The notes under the pieces: model-generated
Database searches by the model: none
What the model saw: only the letters and a program-made list of their open reading frames with translations
Told to the model about the DNA's origin: nothing
Made by a program: the position numbers and the translations under genes
NCBI GenBank assembly: GCA_031273645.1
Contig: JAISRM010000180.1
Coordinates: forward strand, 1 to 11,395
DNA length: 11,395 nucleotides
From: Endomicrobium sp.
GTDB lineage: Bacteria; Elusimicrobiota; Endomicrobiia; Endomicrobiales; Endomicrobiaceae
Direction: 5' to 3'
Shown here: positions 5,037-11,235 of the stretch, one piece after another
Layout of the letters: each line of letters opens with the position of its first letter
Position numbering within the stretch: the first letter of the stretch is position 1

Positions 5037-6728
5037 ATGGCAATAGCCCCTTTAAGAAAAAAATATCTCGGAGAAACTTTAGTCAGTCAGGGAGTGATAA
5101 GCCAAGAGCAGCTCGACAAGTGCGTCCTTGTGCAGCAGGAAACAAAAGACAAACTCGGCAATATTCTTCTTAAAAACGGTTATGTTACAAAGGAAACTCT
5201 TCTCAACGCTCTTTCGTATTGTTTAGGCGTTCCTTATGTCAGGCTTAACGATCTTCAAATTGAAAGAGAAGCCGTCGCTTTGCTTACTGAAAAAGATGCA
5301 AGAAGATATATGCTCATACCTGTTTCTTTCCGCGACGACGTTTTAAACGTCGCCATGGCCGATCCTTCCAACGTGCTTATGCGCGATGAAGTTGAAAAAA
5401 TAGTTAAAAAGAGAATTTCCATAAGCTTGATGGATGAAAACGAAGTTAAAGAAGCCATAGAAAGATATTACGTGAGAACAAGCTTAGGCGGCTCTGACGA
5501 CGAAACGGATATTTCCGCAGACAAAGGCACGGAAGAAGAAATTTCTACGGAAGATTTGAACGACGCTTCGGCCGCTCCGGTTATAAGATACGTCAATTCA
5601 ATATTTTTTGACGCCGTTGTGAAAAAAGCTTCCGATATTCATCTTGAAGTTTTTGAAAAAGTCGTAATGTTAAGAATGAGAATCGACGGTCTTTTAAGAG
5701 AATTTCCCGCTCCGCAGAAAAAATTTTATAACGCTATCGTCTCAAGAATAAAAATTATGTCGGATCTTGATATTGCAGAAAGAAGGCTTCCGCAAGACGG
5801 AAAATGCAAAATCAAAGTAAACGGCAACAGAGTTGACGTCCGCGTTTCAATGGTGCCGACGGTTTACGGCGAAAAAGTCGTTATGCGTATGCTCAATAAA
5901 GATCTTTTTGCCCTTGATATAGAAAAAATAGGAATGAGCGAAGCCGAGCTTAAAATTTTCAAAGACGCTATTAATATGCCTTACGGAATGTGTCTGGTTA
6001 CCGGTCCTACAAGCTCCGGAAAAACAACCACTCTCTATTCGGCCTTAAAAACTTTAAATACTCCCGACGTAAATATTCTTACCGCCGAAGATCCGGTCGA
6101 ATACGAATTGATGAACGTCAATCAGGTGCACGTCCGCTCGGATATCGGCCTTACTTTTGCAAGCATACTGCGTTCTTTTATGCGTCAGGACCCCGACGTT
6201 ATTCTCGTGGGAGAAATAAGAGATCAGGAGACCGCGGGAATAGCCATACAGGCCGCTCTTACAGGTCATATGGTGTTTTCAACCCTTCATACCAACGATT
6301 CCGTAAGCACTTTGTCGAGAATGTCGTTTATGGGGATAGAATCGTTTCTTATAGCCGACGCTGTAAACGTCGTTATGGCTCAAAGGCTTGTAAGAACGAT
6401 CTGTCCTTCCTGCAAAGAAGAAATAAGAAATCTTCCCGCCGATGTTTATGAAAGATTAAAAATTGATCTCAGCACGCCTATTTATCACGGAAGAGGCTGC
6501 GAAAAATGCGATAATTCCGGATATAAAGGCAGAACCGCCATATTTGAAATTCTCAATATGTCCAGAGACATAAGGCAGCTTATCGTTAAACGCGCGACCG
6601 ACCTTGAAATCAGAGATGCGGCCGTAGCGCAGGGGCTTGTTACGCTTAGAGAAGCGGCGGTAAACAAACTTAAAGAGGGAAGAACTACTATCGAGGAAGT
6701 CTTCAGCGTAACGACCGCTTCGTCGTAA
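5037..6728 (+). CDS. pilB: PilB/GspE-type assembly ATPase
   Basis: This 563-residue cytoplasmic hexameric ATPase powers pilus extension or pseudopilus assembly. The N-terminal MshEN-like domain (about 8-70) has two similar halves, LGETLVSQGVISQEQL and LGNILLKNGYVTKETL. In some relatives this domain binds cyclic di-GMP. The Arg usually before the first LG is Tyr10 here, so binding is uncertain. An acidic linker (about 153-175) leads to the ATPase core: Walker A GPTSSGKT (323-330), Asp box EDPVE (351-355), Walker B VILVGEIRD (388-396) and His box STLHTND (415-421). A zinc site is formed by C456/C459 and C488/C491. The start is set by AAGGAG 8 bases upstream. pilC follows after 46 bp, clearly in the same operon. 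All catalytic motifs favour PilB/GspE over the retraction ATPase PilT, which lacks the N-terminal domain. Whether it serves a type IV pilus or type II secretion cannot be decided here. Confidence 0.93.
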   Translation: MAIAPLRKKYLGETLVSQGVISQEQLDKCVLVQQETKDKLGNILLKNGYVTKETLLNALSYCLGVPYVRLNDLQIEREAVALLTEKDARRYMLIPVSFRDDVLNVAMADPSNVLMRDEVEKIVKKRISISLMDENEVKEAIERYYVRTSLGGSDDETDISADKGTEEEISTEDLNDASAAPVIRYVNSIFFDAVVKKASDIHLEVFEKVVMLRMRIDGLLREFPAPQKKFYNAIVSRIKIMSDLDIAERRLPQDGKCKIKVNGNRVDVRVSMVPTVYGEKVVMRMLNKDLFALDIEKIGMSEAELKIFKDAINMPYGMCLVTGPTSSGKTTTLYSALKTLNTPDVNILTAEDPVEYELMNVNQVHVRSDIGLTFASILRSFMRQDPDVILVGEIRDQETAGIAIQAALTGHMVFSTLHTNDSVSTLSRMSFMGIESFLIADAVNVVMAQRLVRTICPSCKEEIRNLPADVYERLKIDLSTPIYHGRGCEKCDNSGYKGRTAIFEILNMSRDIRQLIVKRATDLEIRDAAVAQGLVTLREAAVNKLKEGRTTIEEVFSVTTASS

Positions 6729-6774
6729 ACGTCGGCAATTTATCCAAGTTATCTAAATAATCCGGAGATTATCT

Positions 6775-8022
6775 ATGCCAAAATTTTCATACCATGCCGT
6801 TGATCCTCAGGGAAAAGAAGTTAAGGGCGTAAAAGATCTGGCAAACAAAAAAGAAGTGATCGCCGCTCTCAGAGCGGAAGGTTACATGCCTCTTAACGTC
6901 GAAGAAGCCGGAGCCATATCCAGAGCCGCAAGTTCTCTTACAAAATCTTCTGCGGCAAACAACAAAGGCAAAAGCGGAAAAGTTAAGATGGACGACATCG
7001 CTCTTTTTTGCAGGCAGCTTTCAACTCTTGTAAACGCGGGCGTCAGCCTTCTTGAAGCTACGGAAGACGTTTCTGCAATGACCAGCAGCCCGAGGCTCGG
7101 TTATATTCTCAGCGAAGTCGCCGACGATCTTAGAAGCGGCATTACGCTTTCAGAGAGCATGAAAAAGCATAAAGAATTTTCTAAAACTCTTACTTCGATG
7201 GTCGAGGTTGGCGAAAAATCCGGACAGCTTTCAAAAGTTTTGGGAGATCTTGCCGATTACCTTGAAGCAAACGTCAAACTTCTTAGAAAAATAAAATCCG
7301 CAAGCACATATCCTATGGTGATAGGATGTTTCTTCATAGTCGTTTTGCTTGCTCTCGTTTTGGGAATTATTCCTAAATTTGAAGATATGTTCAAATCTTT
7401 CGGCGCCGATCTTCCTCTTCCTACTAAAATAGTTATGAACATAAGCAACTTTATGATAGACAATATCGTGATAATAGCTCTTTGCGTAATTTCATTTTTC
7501 GTGGGCTTTAGAATGTTTAAAAAAAATAAAGCCGGAAGAATGATTTACGACCGGACTCTTTTTAAAATTCCGATTTTCGGCGCAACTTATTTAAAGATAG
7601 TTTTGGCAAGGTTTTTTCAAACTCTTTCTACGCTTGTTAAAAGCGGAGTGGACATAGTTTCTTCCCTTGAAATTTCAATCAACGTTATCGATAACGTTTA
7701 CATTGAAGGCATTATGAAAGAAGTAAGAGGCAAAGTTCTTGCAGGCAATCCTTTAGGCGATGAAATGGCTAAGCTTTCTATTTTTCCCAGAATGGTAACG
7801 AGAATGACCGCCGTCGGCGAAAAATCCGGACAGCTCGACTCTATGTTTGATAAAATAACCGACTATTTTAACGACGAAGTAGATGCCGTCGTGGCTTCAA
7901 TGAGTTCTATCATAGAACCTGTGCTTATAGTAGGCTTAGGGTTTATCGTAGGTATCGCAGTTACCGCTATGTACCTGCCTATATTCAGTTTGGCCACGGC
8001 GATGATGGCCGGCTCGGCATAA
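6775..8022 (+). CDS. pilC: PilC/GspF-type inner-membrane platform protein
   Basis: The 415-residue length is usual for the family. The protein sits in the inner membrane and couples the PilB motor to pilin insertion. A short N-terminal region (PKFSYHAVDPQGKEVKGV) is followed by a Ser/Lys-rich linker (about 49-70). Two T2SSF repeats follow. The first is about 72-195, with FCRQLSTLVNAGVSLLEA and VEVGEKSGQL. The second is about 275-400, with FFQTLSTLVKSGVDIVSSLE and AVGEKSGQL. Three membrane segments are about 180-200, 229-247 and 383-405, as expected. GGAG at 6764-6767 precedes the ATG by 7 bases. The gene is 46 bp downstream of pilB and is the last of the pair; a repeat-containing gap follows. 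GspF of type II secretion is the alternative. Confidence 0.92.
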   Translation: MPKFSYHAVDPQGKEVKGVKDLANKKEVIAALRAEGYMPLNVEEAGAISRAASSLTKSSAANNKGKSGKVKMDDIALFCRQLSTLVNAGVSLLEATEDVSAMTSSPRLGYILSEVADDLRSGITLSESMKKHKEFSKTLTSMVEVGEKSGQLSKVLGDLADYLEANVKLLRKIKSASTYPMVIGCFFIVVLLALVLGIIPKFEDMFKSFGADLPLPTKIVMNISNFMIDNIVIIALCVISFFVGFRMFKKNKAGRMIYDRTLFKIPIFGATYLKIVLARFFQTLSTLVKSGVDIVSSLEISINVIDNVYIEGIMKEVRGKVLAGNPLGDEMAKLSIFPRMVTRMTAVGEKSGQLDSMFDKITDYFNDEVDAVVASMSSIIEPVLIVGLGFIVGIAVTAMYLPIFSLATAMMAGSA

Positions 8023-8082
8023 ACGCTGCCGTCAGCAGAAAAATAAAAAACAATTATTGTTCATACACCCAGCAGCTTACTG

Positions 8083-8157
8083 CAGGCTTCGCTTGTTTTA
8101 TGGAATACAGGCAGTGTCTGTTTTGTTTGTGTCTGTCCCATGAAAAATGGAATCCAT
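8083..8157 (-). repeat. Decayed outer arm of the repeat element
   Basis: CAGGCTTCGCTTG (8083-8095) and CAGGCAGTGTCTG (8108-8120) are mini-hairpin copies, both followed by TTTT. The sequence from 8108 to 8157, ending in CCCATGAAAAATGGAATCC, is close to the reverse complement of the segment running from the right end of the 1796-1920 element into its flank. The palindrome has lost its ATT and gained one A, so it is an old copy. Confidence 0.6.
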
Positions 8158-8172
8158 TAAACCGCCGAGTAT

Positions 8173-8192
8173 CCACGGGCGTAAGCCCGTGG
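8173..8192. repeat. Perfect 8-bp hairpin with GTAA tetraloop
   Basis: CCACGGGC-GTAA-GCCCGTGG has perfect 8-bp arms around a GNRA-type loop. It is far more GC-rich than its surroundings and unlike the other hairpin families in this window. No T-run follows (GGGAAGAAGAC), so it is not a standard terminator. It looks like a dispersed palindromic repeat unit of separate origin. Confidence 0.6.
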
Positions 8193-8271
8193 GGGAAGAA
8201 GACGCTGAATCTTATAGTATAAAATAAAGGTGGATGGAACTACGGAAACAAGGAAACAGCGAGAACTGGCC

Positions 8272-8291
8272 GCAGAACTGAGCAGAACTGA
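8272..8291. repeat. Two tandem copies of a 10-bp unit
   Basis: GCAGAACTGA occurs twice without a gap (8272-8281 and 8282-8291), followed by a partial third (GCAT). A related GAGAACTGG precedes it at 8261-8269. No function is evident. Confidence 0.5.
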
Positions 8292-8294
8292 GCA

Positions 8295-8323
8295 TTGATT
8301 TATATGGTAAAACATGGTATCAT
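8295..8323 (+). promoter_or_regulatory. Candidate promoter for the NifU-like gene
   Basis: TTGATT (8295-8300) and TATCAT (8318-8323) are 17 bases apart. The predicted leader would be about 87 bases and would contain the hairpin at 8346-8375. This rests on matches to the sigma-70 consensus only. Confidence 0.4.
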
Positions 8324-8345
8324 TTTTACTTAGGACAGCTGATTT

Positions 8346-8375
8346 GCATTGACTGGGGCAAAACTTGCCGAATGC
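8346..8375 (+). promoter_or_regulatory. Leader hairpin upstream of the NifU-like gene
   Basis: Outer arms GCATT/AATGC and inner arms GGCAA/TTGCC (loop AAC) are nested, with six unpaired bases on the left side and one on the right. The structure ends about 30 bases before the ribosome-binding site. It does not resemble a riboswitch class I can name. Confidence 0.3.
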
Positions 8376-8416
8376 GCGCTGGATAAATATAAAAAATTTA
8401 AAAGAGGGAGATATTT

Positions 8417-8644
8417 ATGAGTTTACAAGAAAAAGTTGCGCAGGCGTTAGAAAGCGTAAGGCCGGGATTACAAGCTGACGGCGGAGATGTTGAATTAGTT
8501 GAAGTAAGCCAAGACGGAATAGTAAAAGTAAAACTTACCGGAGCATGCGGCGGTTGTCCTATGGCGGCAATGACGCTTCAGTTTGGCGTTACTAAAGCGA
8601 TTAAAGATTTCGTTCCGGAAATTAAGGAAGTGTTATCTGTATAA
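8417..8644 (+). CDS. NifU C-terminal-domain (Nfu-type) Fe-S protein
   Basis: This 75-residue protein consists only of the Nfu domain. It has LESVRPGLQADGGDVELVEV near the N-terminus and the metal-binding CGGCPMAAMTL motif, with C44 and C47. Nfu domains carry a [4Fe-4S] cluster, shared across a dimer by the two CxxC motifs, and pass it to apo-proteins in the cytoplasm. Stand-alone versions of this size are common and complete; the IscU-like N-terminal part of full NifU is absent. The start is set by GAGGGAG at 8403-8409. It is followed after 41 bp by a metallophosphoesterase gene on the same strand, possibly co-transcribed, although the two have no known shared pathway. Confidence 0.93.
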   Translation: MSLQEKVAQALESVRPGLQADGGDVELVEVSQDGIVKVKLTGACGGCPMAAMTLQFGVTKAIKDFVPEIKEVLSV

Positions 8645-8685
8645 AAGCGGTTCTTATTTAGTAATTTGACGGCAAATTATAAATT

Positions 8686-9159
8686 ATGCTGATAGGCGTT
8701 ATTTCTGATACTCACGACAATATAAGTTGTATAAAAAAATCAGTTGATTTCTTTAATCTCCGCAATGCAGGCATTGTTCTGCATTGCGGAGATATTTTTT
8801 CTCCGCGCGCAGCCAAAGAATTTGCAAGATTAAATTGCGGGTTTAAGGCAGTTTTTGGAAATAACGATTTTGAACGCGCTGCGCTTGATAATGTTATTTC
8901 TGATTTTGGAATTATCAAAGAAGCCCCTTTTGAATTTAAAATCTGCGGCAAAATTTTCATAATGACTCATAGGCCGGTCTTTGCCGAAGAAGAAAAATAC
9001 GATTACATTTTGTATGGACATACGCATAAAGCGCGCATTGAAAAAACGAAAAAAGGTCTGATTTTAAATCCGGGAGAAGCCTGCGGGTTTCGTTACGGCA
9101 GACAAACTGCGTCTTTAATAGATTTGCAAAGCGGCAATGCTGAAATTTTTGATTTATAA
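8686..9159 (+). CDS. YfcE/MJ0936-family metallophosphoesterase
   Basis: The 157-residue protein carries the full calcineurin-like metal set of this small family: D8 and H10 (SDTHDN), D36 (HCGDIF), N60 in GNND, H95 (MTHR), and H112/H114 in GHTH. It ends with the family-typical NPGE (128-131) and a short C-terminal strand. Members are cytoplasmic phosphodiesterases using two metal ions; the in vivo substrate is generally unknown. The ATG at 8686 has no clear ribosome-binding site (only GACGG at 8668-8672), so translation may be weak or coupled to the preceding gene. A perfect 15-bp inverted repeat lies within the coding sequence over the D36 motif (see 8756-8793). Two hairpins follow the stop. 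Confidence 0.92.
   Translation: MLIGVISDTHDNISCIKKSVDFFNLRNAGIVLHCGDIFSPRAAKEFARLNCGFKAVFGNNDFERAALDNVISDFGIIKEAPFEFKICGKIFIMTHRPVFAEEEKYDYILYGHTHKARIEKTKKGLILNPGEACGFRYGRQTASLIDLQSGNAEIFDL
8756..8793 (+). other. Perfect 15-bp inverted repeat inside the phosphoesterase gene
   Basis: ATCTCCGCAATGCAG (8756-8770) and CTGCATTGCGGAGAT (8779-8793) are exact reverse complements around the 8-base loop GCATTGTT. ATTTTTT follows at 8794-8800, so the RNA would look like an intrinsic terminator within the gene. The right arm encodes LHCGD, including metal ligand D36. The protein is normal across the site, so this is not an insertion. Confidence 0.7.
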
Positions 9160-9163
9160 AGTC

Positions 9164-9202
9164 CAGACTTCGTCTGTTTTATTAGACAGGCTGCGCCTGT
9201 CT
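9164..9202 (+). terminator. Paired terminator hairpins after the phosphoesterase gene
   Basis: CAGAC-TTC-GTCTG with TTTT (9164-9180) starts 4 bases after the stop codon. It is followed by AGACAGGC-TGC-GCCTGTCT (9184-9202), an 8-bp stem with TT after it. Both belong to the mini-hairpin family, the second with a compensated G-C pair and longer arms. Confidence 0.6.
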
Positions 9203-9265
9203 TTCCAGTGAAAATAGGAATCCGAGTTTCAAAAATCAGTTAACCGCTGACAGTTAGCGCTGATA

Positions 9266-9285
9266 CCGCGCAGCTTGCTGTGCGG
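9266..9285. repeat. 8-bp hairpin with CTTG loop
   Basis: CCGCGCAG-CTTG-CTGTGCGG has 8-bp arms with one G-T pair. No T-run follows on the + strand. It matches none of the other repeat families here. Confidence 0.4.
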
Positions 9286-9366
9286 AGAGGTTCATTAATG
9301 AATATATTTGCGCCAAATAGCGTCTGCGATACATTGTATAAGAGACATTGTCTGAAAGACATCGGC

Positions 9367-9442
9367 TGGGAAGTCTCGACCGAGAGGTTTTGACCGGAAG
9401 GTCTCGACTGGGAAGTCCTGACCGAGAAGTCTTGACTGAGAA
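9367..9442. repeat. Tandem array of a 14-bp unit, five copies
   Basis: Five units of exactly 14 bp stand in register: TGGGAAGTCTCGAC, CGAGAGGTTTTGAC, CGGAAGGTCTCGAC, TGGGAAGTCCTGAC and CGAGAAGTCTTGAC, followed by a partial TGAGAA. Each contains GTYNTGAC or GTCTCGAC, a near-palindromic GTC-NN-GAC. The copies differ from each other but keep the period. The array lies about 75 bp beyond the 3' end of the tRNA gene. The period is not a multiple of three and no gene covers it. Confidence 0.75.
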
Positions 9443-9516
9443 AAACCGAACGATTATACGATTTGTTTTTACGGAAAGTCAAAATGAAAACGCAAAGAAA
9501 AATCGAATTTTAAAAA

Positions 9517-9590
9517 CGCCGCCAACGGGATTTGAACCCGTGATCTCCGCCTTGAGAGGGCGATGTCCTGAACCGCTAGACGATGGCGGC
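9517..9590 (-). tRNA. tRNA-Glu, anticodon CTC
   Basis: Read on the - strand, acceptor arms GCCGCCA and TGGCGGC pair perfectly with G as the discriminator base. The D-arm region GTCTAGCGGTTCAGGAC is the typical glutamate-tRNA sequence. The anticodon stem is TCGCC/GGCGG (one G-U pair) with loop CTCTCAA, giving anticodon CTC. The T arm is ACGGG-TTCAAAT-CCCGT. No CCA is encoded, since TTTTTA follows the discriminator. A strong promoter lies upstream (9613-9641). CTC reads GAG; most bacteria also rely on a TTC tRNA-Glu, which is not in the window. Confidence 0.95.
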
Positions 9591-9612
9591 ATTTCACTTG
9601 AATGCGAAGAGC

Positions 9613-9641
9613 ATTATATATAAAATAAACCGTTCTTTCAA
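9613..9641 (-). promoter_or_regulatory. Promoter of tRNA-Glu
   Basis: On the - strand TTGAAA (9641-9636) and TATAAT (9618-9613) are 17 bases apart. The predicted start is near 9606, about 16 bases before the mature tRNA 5' end. Bases after the -10 box are GC-containing (GCTCTTCGC), compatible with a stringently controlled stable-RNA promoter. Confidence 0.7.
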
Positions 9642-9681
9642 TCTCGGCGCACTGTCTCGGCGCACTGGTCTTGGCGTCCTG
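9642..9681. repeat. 13-bp repeat, three copies, beside the tRNA promoter
   Basis: TCTCGGCGCACTG occurs twice without a gap (9642-9654 and 9655-9667). A diverged third copy, TCTTGGCGTCCTG, is at 9669-9681 after one extra G. The array abuts the -35 box of the tRNA promoter on its upstream side, where activator or UP-type contacts would lie. Confidence 0.65.
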
Positions 9682-9760
9682 CGGCGACTTGCGCGATAGT
9701 TGAATGTTTCCTGCCAGGCGCTCCTTATGACTAAACGCTGCAAAGATAAAATCTTTTATT

Positions 9761-9769
9761 TGATATAAT
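9761..9769 (+). promoter_or_regulatory. Extended -10 promoter element for ldh
   Basis: TGATATAAT combines a consensus -10 box (TATAAT, 9764-9769) with the upstream TG of extended -10 promoters. No good -35 box lies at the right distance. The ldh start codon is at 9828, implying a leader of about 50 bases. Confidence 0.5.
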
Positions 9770-9827
9770 GCCAAAAACAGCGGCAAACAAAAAATTATGA
9801 AATAGAGATTATCGAGGGAGGATAGAA

Positions 9828-10787
9828 ATGTCAAAATTAAGTCCGAAAATTTCAATTATAGGCTGCGGCAATGTCGGCATGCGCTACGCTTATTCGATGA
9901 TAATTAAAGGTATCGCAAGAGAAATGGTTTTAGTCGATTATAATAGAAAAAAAGCCGAAGGCGAAGCTATGGATTTATCGCACGGCGCGCCTTATGTTTC
10001 GCCGGTAAATATTTATGCCGGCGACTATTGCGATACCGCAGATTCCGATCTGGCGGTAATTACGGCCGGCAGAGGTCAAAAAAACGGCGAGACGAGAATC
10101 GATTTGGTTAAAGGAAACGCCGAAATATTAAAAACGATAATTCCACAGGTTGTAAAATATTCTCCTAAAGCTATAATTCTTATAGCGTCTAATCCGGTTG
10201 ATATTTTATCTTATATCGCCTATAAAATCTCCGGCAAACCGGCAAACGAGGTTATAGGTTCCGGAACGGTTTTAGATTCGGCGCGGTTCAGGTATCTTAT
10301 AGGCAGACACTGTAATGTCGATTCCAGAAGCATACACTCTTTTATTTTGGGCGAGCACGGAGATACGGAATTTCCTTTCTGGAGTAAAGCCATGATAGGC
10401 GGAGTTCTTTTTAAGGATTATTGCAAAATCTGCAGCAAAGAAAACTGCGACGGAAGAGAAGAAGAAAAACTTAAAGAAATTTTTGAAGACGTAAGAGATT
10501 CGGCTTATGAAATTATAGAGAAAAAAGGCGAGACGTCTTACGGCATAGGGCTTGCTCTTTCTAAAATTTCAAAGGCGATATTAAAAGACGAAAACACAGT
10601 TTTGCCGGTTTCTTCTCTTTTAAACAATTATAACGGAGTAAGCGGCATATATTTAAGCGTGCCGGCGGTCGTGCATAAAACGGGCATAAGACAAACTTTG
10701 GAAGTAGATTTTGACGATGAAGAAGCTGCGGCATTTAAAAATTCCGCAGATAAAGTAAGAGAAGTAATAATGCAAACCGGATTTTAA
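9828..10787 (+). CDS. ldh: L-lactate dehydrogenase (NAD-dependent)
   Basis: The 319-residue protein has the usual length and reduces pyruvate to L-lactate with NADH, re-oxidising NADH during fermentation. The Rossmann motif is IIGCGNVG (10-17), with Asp37 at the end of the second strand for NAD choice. The active-site loop has Q84 and R90 in GRGQKNGETR. Gln at this place marks lactate dehydrogenase, whereas malate dehydrogenases have Arg. Other key residues are N122 (SNPVD), D150 and R153 (VLDSARFR) and catalytic H177 (GEHGDTE). A Cys cluster (C199, C202, C207) lies in the variable loop after the active site; similar clusters occur in some anaerobe LDHs, and a metal role is not implied. GAGGGAGG (9814-9821) sets the start. 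The gene appears to be transcribed alone, from an extended -10 promoter to the palindromic terminator at 10859. Confidence 0.95.
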   Translation: MSKLSPKISIIGCGNVGMRYAYSMIIKGIAREMVLVDYNRKKAEGEAMDLSHGAPYVSPVNIYAGDYCDTADSDLAVITAGRGQKNGETRIDLVKGNAEILKTIIPQVVKYSPKAIILIASNPVDILSYIAYKISGKPANEVIGSGTVLDSARFRYLIGRHCNVDSRSIHSFILGEHGDTEFPFWSKAMIGGVLFKDYCKICSKENCDGREEEKLKEIFEDVRDSAYEIIEKKGETSYGIGLALSKISKAILKDENTVLPVSSLLNNYNGVSGIYLSVPAVVHKTGIRQTLEVDFDDEEAAAFKNSADKVREVIMQTGF

Positions 10788-10858
10788 GTTTGAGCAGTCG
10801 TCAAGAAATTCGTTTTGCCGTCGGATTTTTTATTATTTTTTGTAAATTCTAATCCCCT

Positions 10859-10895
10859 AAAACAGACGAAGTCTGCAGACTTCGTCTGTTTTTTT
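10859..10895. terminator. Perfect 34-bp palindrome, two-way terminator
   Basis: Two head-to-head mini-hairpins, CAGACGAAGTCTG (10863-10875) and CAGACTTCGTCTG (10876-10888), are flanked by AAAA (10859-10862) and TTTT (10889-10892, seven T in all). The whole 10859-10892 segment is its own reverse complement. It gives a 17-bp stem, or two small hairpins, with a T-run on either strand. It lies 71 bp after the ldh stop. Confidence 0.7.
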
Positions 10896-10931
10896 CAAGG
10901 TCTGTCCCATGAAAATGGGAATCGCCGCCGC

Positions 10932-11107
10932 TGTCATCCCCGCGAATACCACATGACTACTTTATGCTTCTACTTTTGGGGGCGCAGTTCACGAAAGCGG
11001 GGAACCATTTTTAATATTAATATAGTCTCTAACATTGTTTCTTTTAAAAACGCGATGTAAAAAGAATTTTTTAGTAAACTTGGATTCCCGCTTTCGCGGG
11101 AATGACA
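10932..11107 (-). mobile_element. MITE-like element, inverted, with a 49-bp insertion
   Basis: On the + strand the element reads TGTCATCCCCGCGAA, a 49-bp interruption, AGCGGGGAACC, then a core that is the reverse complement of the 1796-1920 core (ATTAATATAGTCTCTAACATT...). It ends in an intact GGATTCCCGCTTTCGCGGGAATGACA-type arm at 11107. Without the interruption it is 127 bp. The left palindrome carries a compensated T-A to C-G change relative to the consensus. Confidence 0.75.
10947..10995. other. 49-bp insertion in a palindrome loop
   Basis: Comparison with the uninterrupted sister copy at 11292 shows 49 extra bases placed after CCCCGCGAA. CGAA occurs on both sides (10943-10946 and 10992-10995), as expected of a 4-base target duplication. 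The inserted sequence (TACCACATGACTACTTTATG...) is found nowhere else in the window and has no clear inverted ends. Confidence 0.6.
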
Positions 11108-11120
11108 ACACAGAACTTGT

Positions 11121-11188
11121 ATTCCCACCCGATAAAAACACTCGGGTGCAGGCTGCTAAGGAAGAACAAATATTAAAAATGCGGGAAT
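11121..11188 (-). repeat. Solo palindrome carrying the 56-bp insert
   Basis: ATTCCC (11121-11126) and GGGAAT (11183-11188) enclose 56 bases, the reverse complement of the insert at 1647-1702. Here the internal hairpin is CACCCGA/TCGGGTG, a 7-bp stem. No element core lies next to it. Confidence 0.75.
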
Positions 11189-11235
11189 GACAAAATAGGC
11201 ATGAGCTGTCATCCAAAAAACAGGCTCAAGCTGCC

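Larger units (their letters stand above)
8023..8416. other. Gap between pilC and the NifU-like gene
   Basis: No gene is supported in these 394 bp. Directly after pilC there is only a weak GCTG/CAGC hairpin (8025-8036). Then come decayed repeats (8083-8157), a GTAA-loop hairpin (8173-8192), a short direct repeat (8272-8291), a candidate promoter (8295-8323) and a leader hairpin (8346-8375). The stretch 8194-8270 has no match to anything else in the window. Confidence 0.7.
9160..9516. other. Gap between phosphoesterase gene and tRNA-Glu
   Basis: No gene is supported. It holds the paired terminator hairpins (9164-9202), a worn palindrome remnant (CCAGTGAAAATAGGAATCC, 9205-9223), a CTTG-loop hairpin (9266-9285), a small TGTCT/AGACA hairpin (9349-9361) and a 14-bp tandem array (9367-9442). 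The stretch 9443-9516 is AT-rich and is the 3' trailer side of the tRNA, with T-runs on the - strand but no hairpin. Confidence 0.7.

Noticed and set aside
8230..8300. Possible short ORF (GTG at 8230) or SRP-like RNA (GGAAACAAGGAAACAGCG)
   Set aside because: The ORF is only about 22 codons with poor start spacing. The RNA-like motif lacks the paired arms and exact core of bacterial SRP RNA.
9348..9623. Open frame on the + strand containing TPPTGFEPVISALRGRCPEP
   Set aside because: It is the well-known false protein produced by translating the complement of a tRNA gene; the tRNA-Glu at 9517-9590 explains it.
9469..9855. Open frame on the - strand containing RRRSRVQIPLAAF
   Set aside because: It also runs through the tRNA gene, in the tRNA's own sense, and overlaps the ldh start. 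No protein family resemblance.
10426..10452. Cysteine cluster in LDH as a metal site
   Set aside because: Three Cys (C199, C202, C207) lie in a variable surface loop. Comparable clusters occur in other anaerobe LDHs, and there is no fourth ligand in sequence.
10815..11060. Open frames on either strand after ldh (10815-11060 and 10989-11216)
   Set aside because: Both cross the terminator palindrome and the inverted-repeat elements. The - strand one contains SFPRKRESK, the familiar translation of this type of palindromic repeat.
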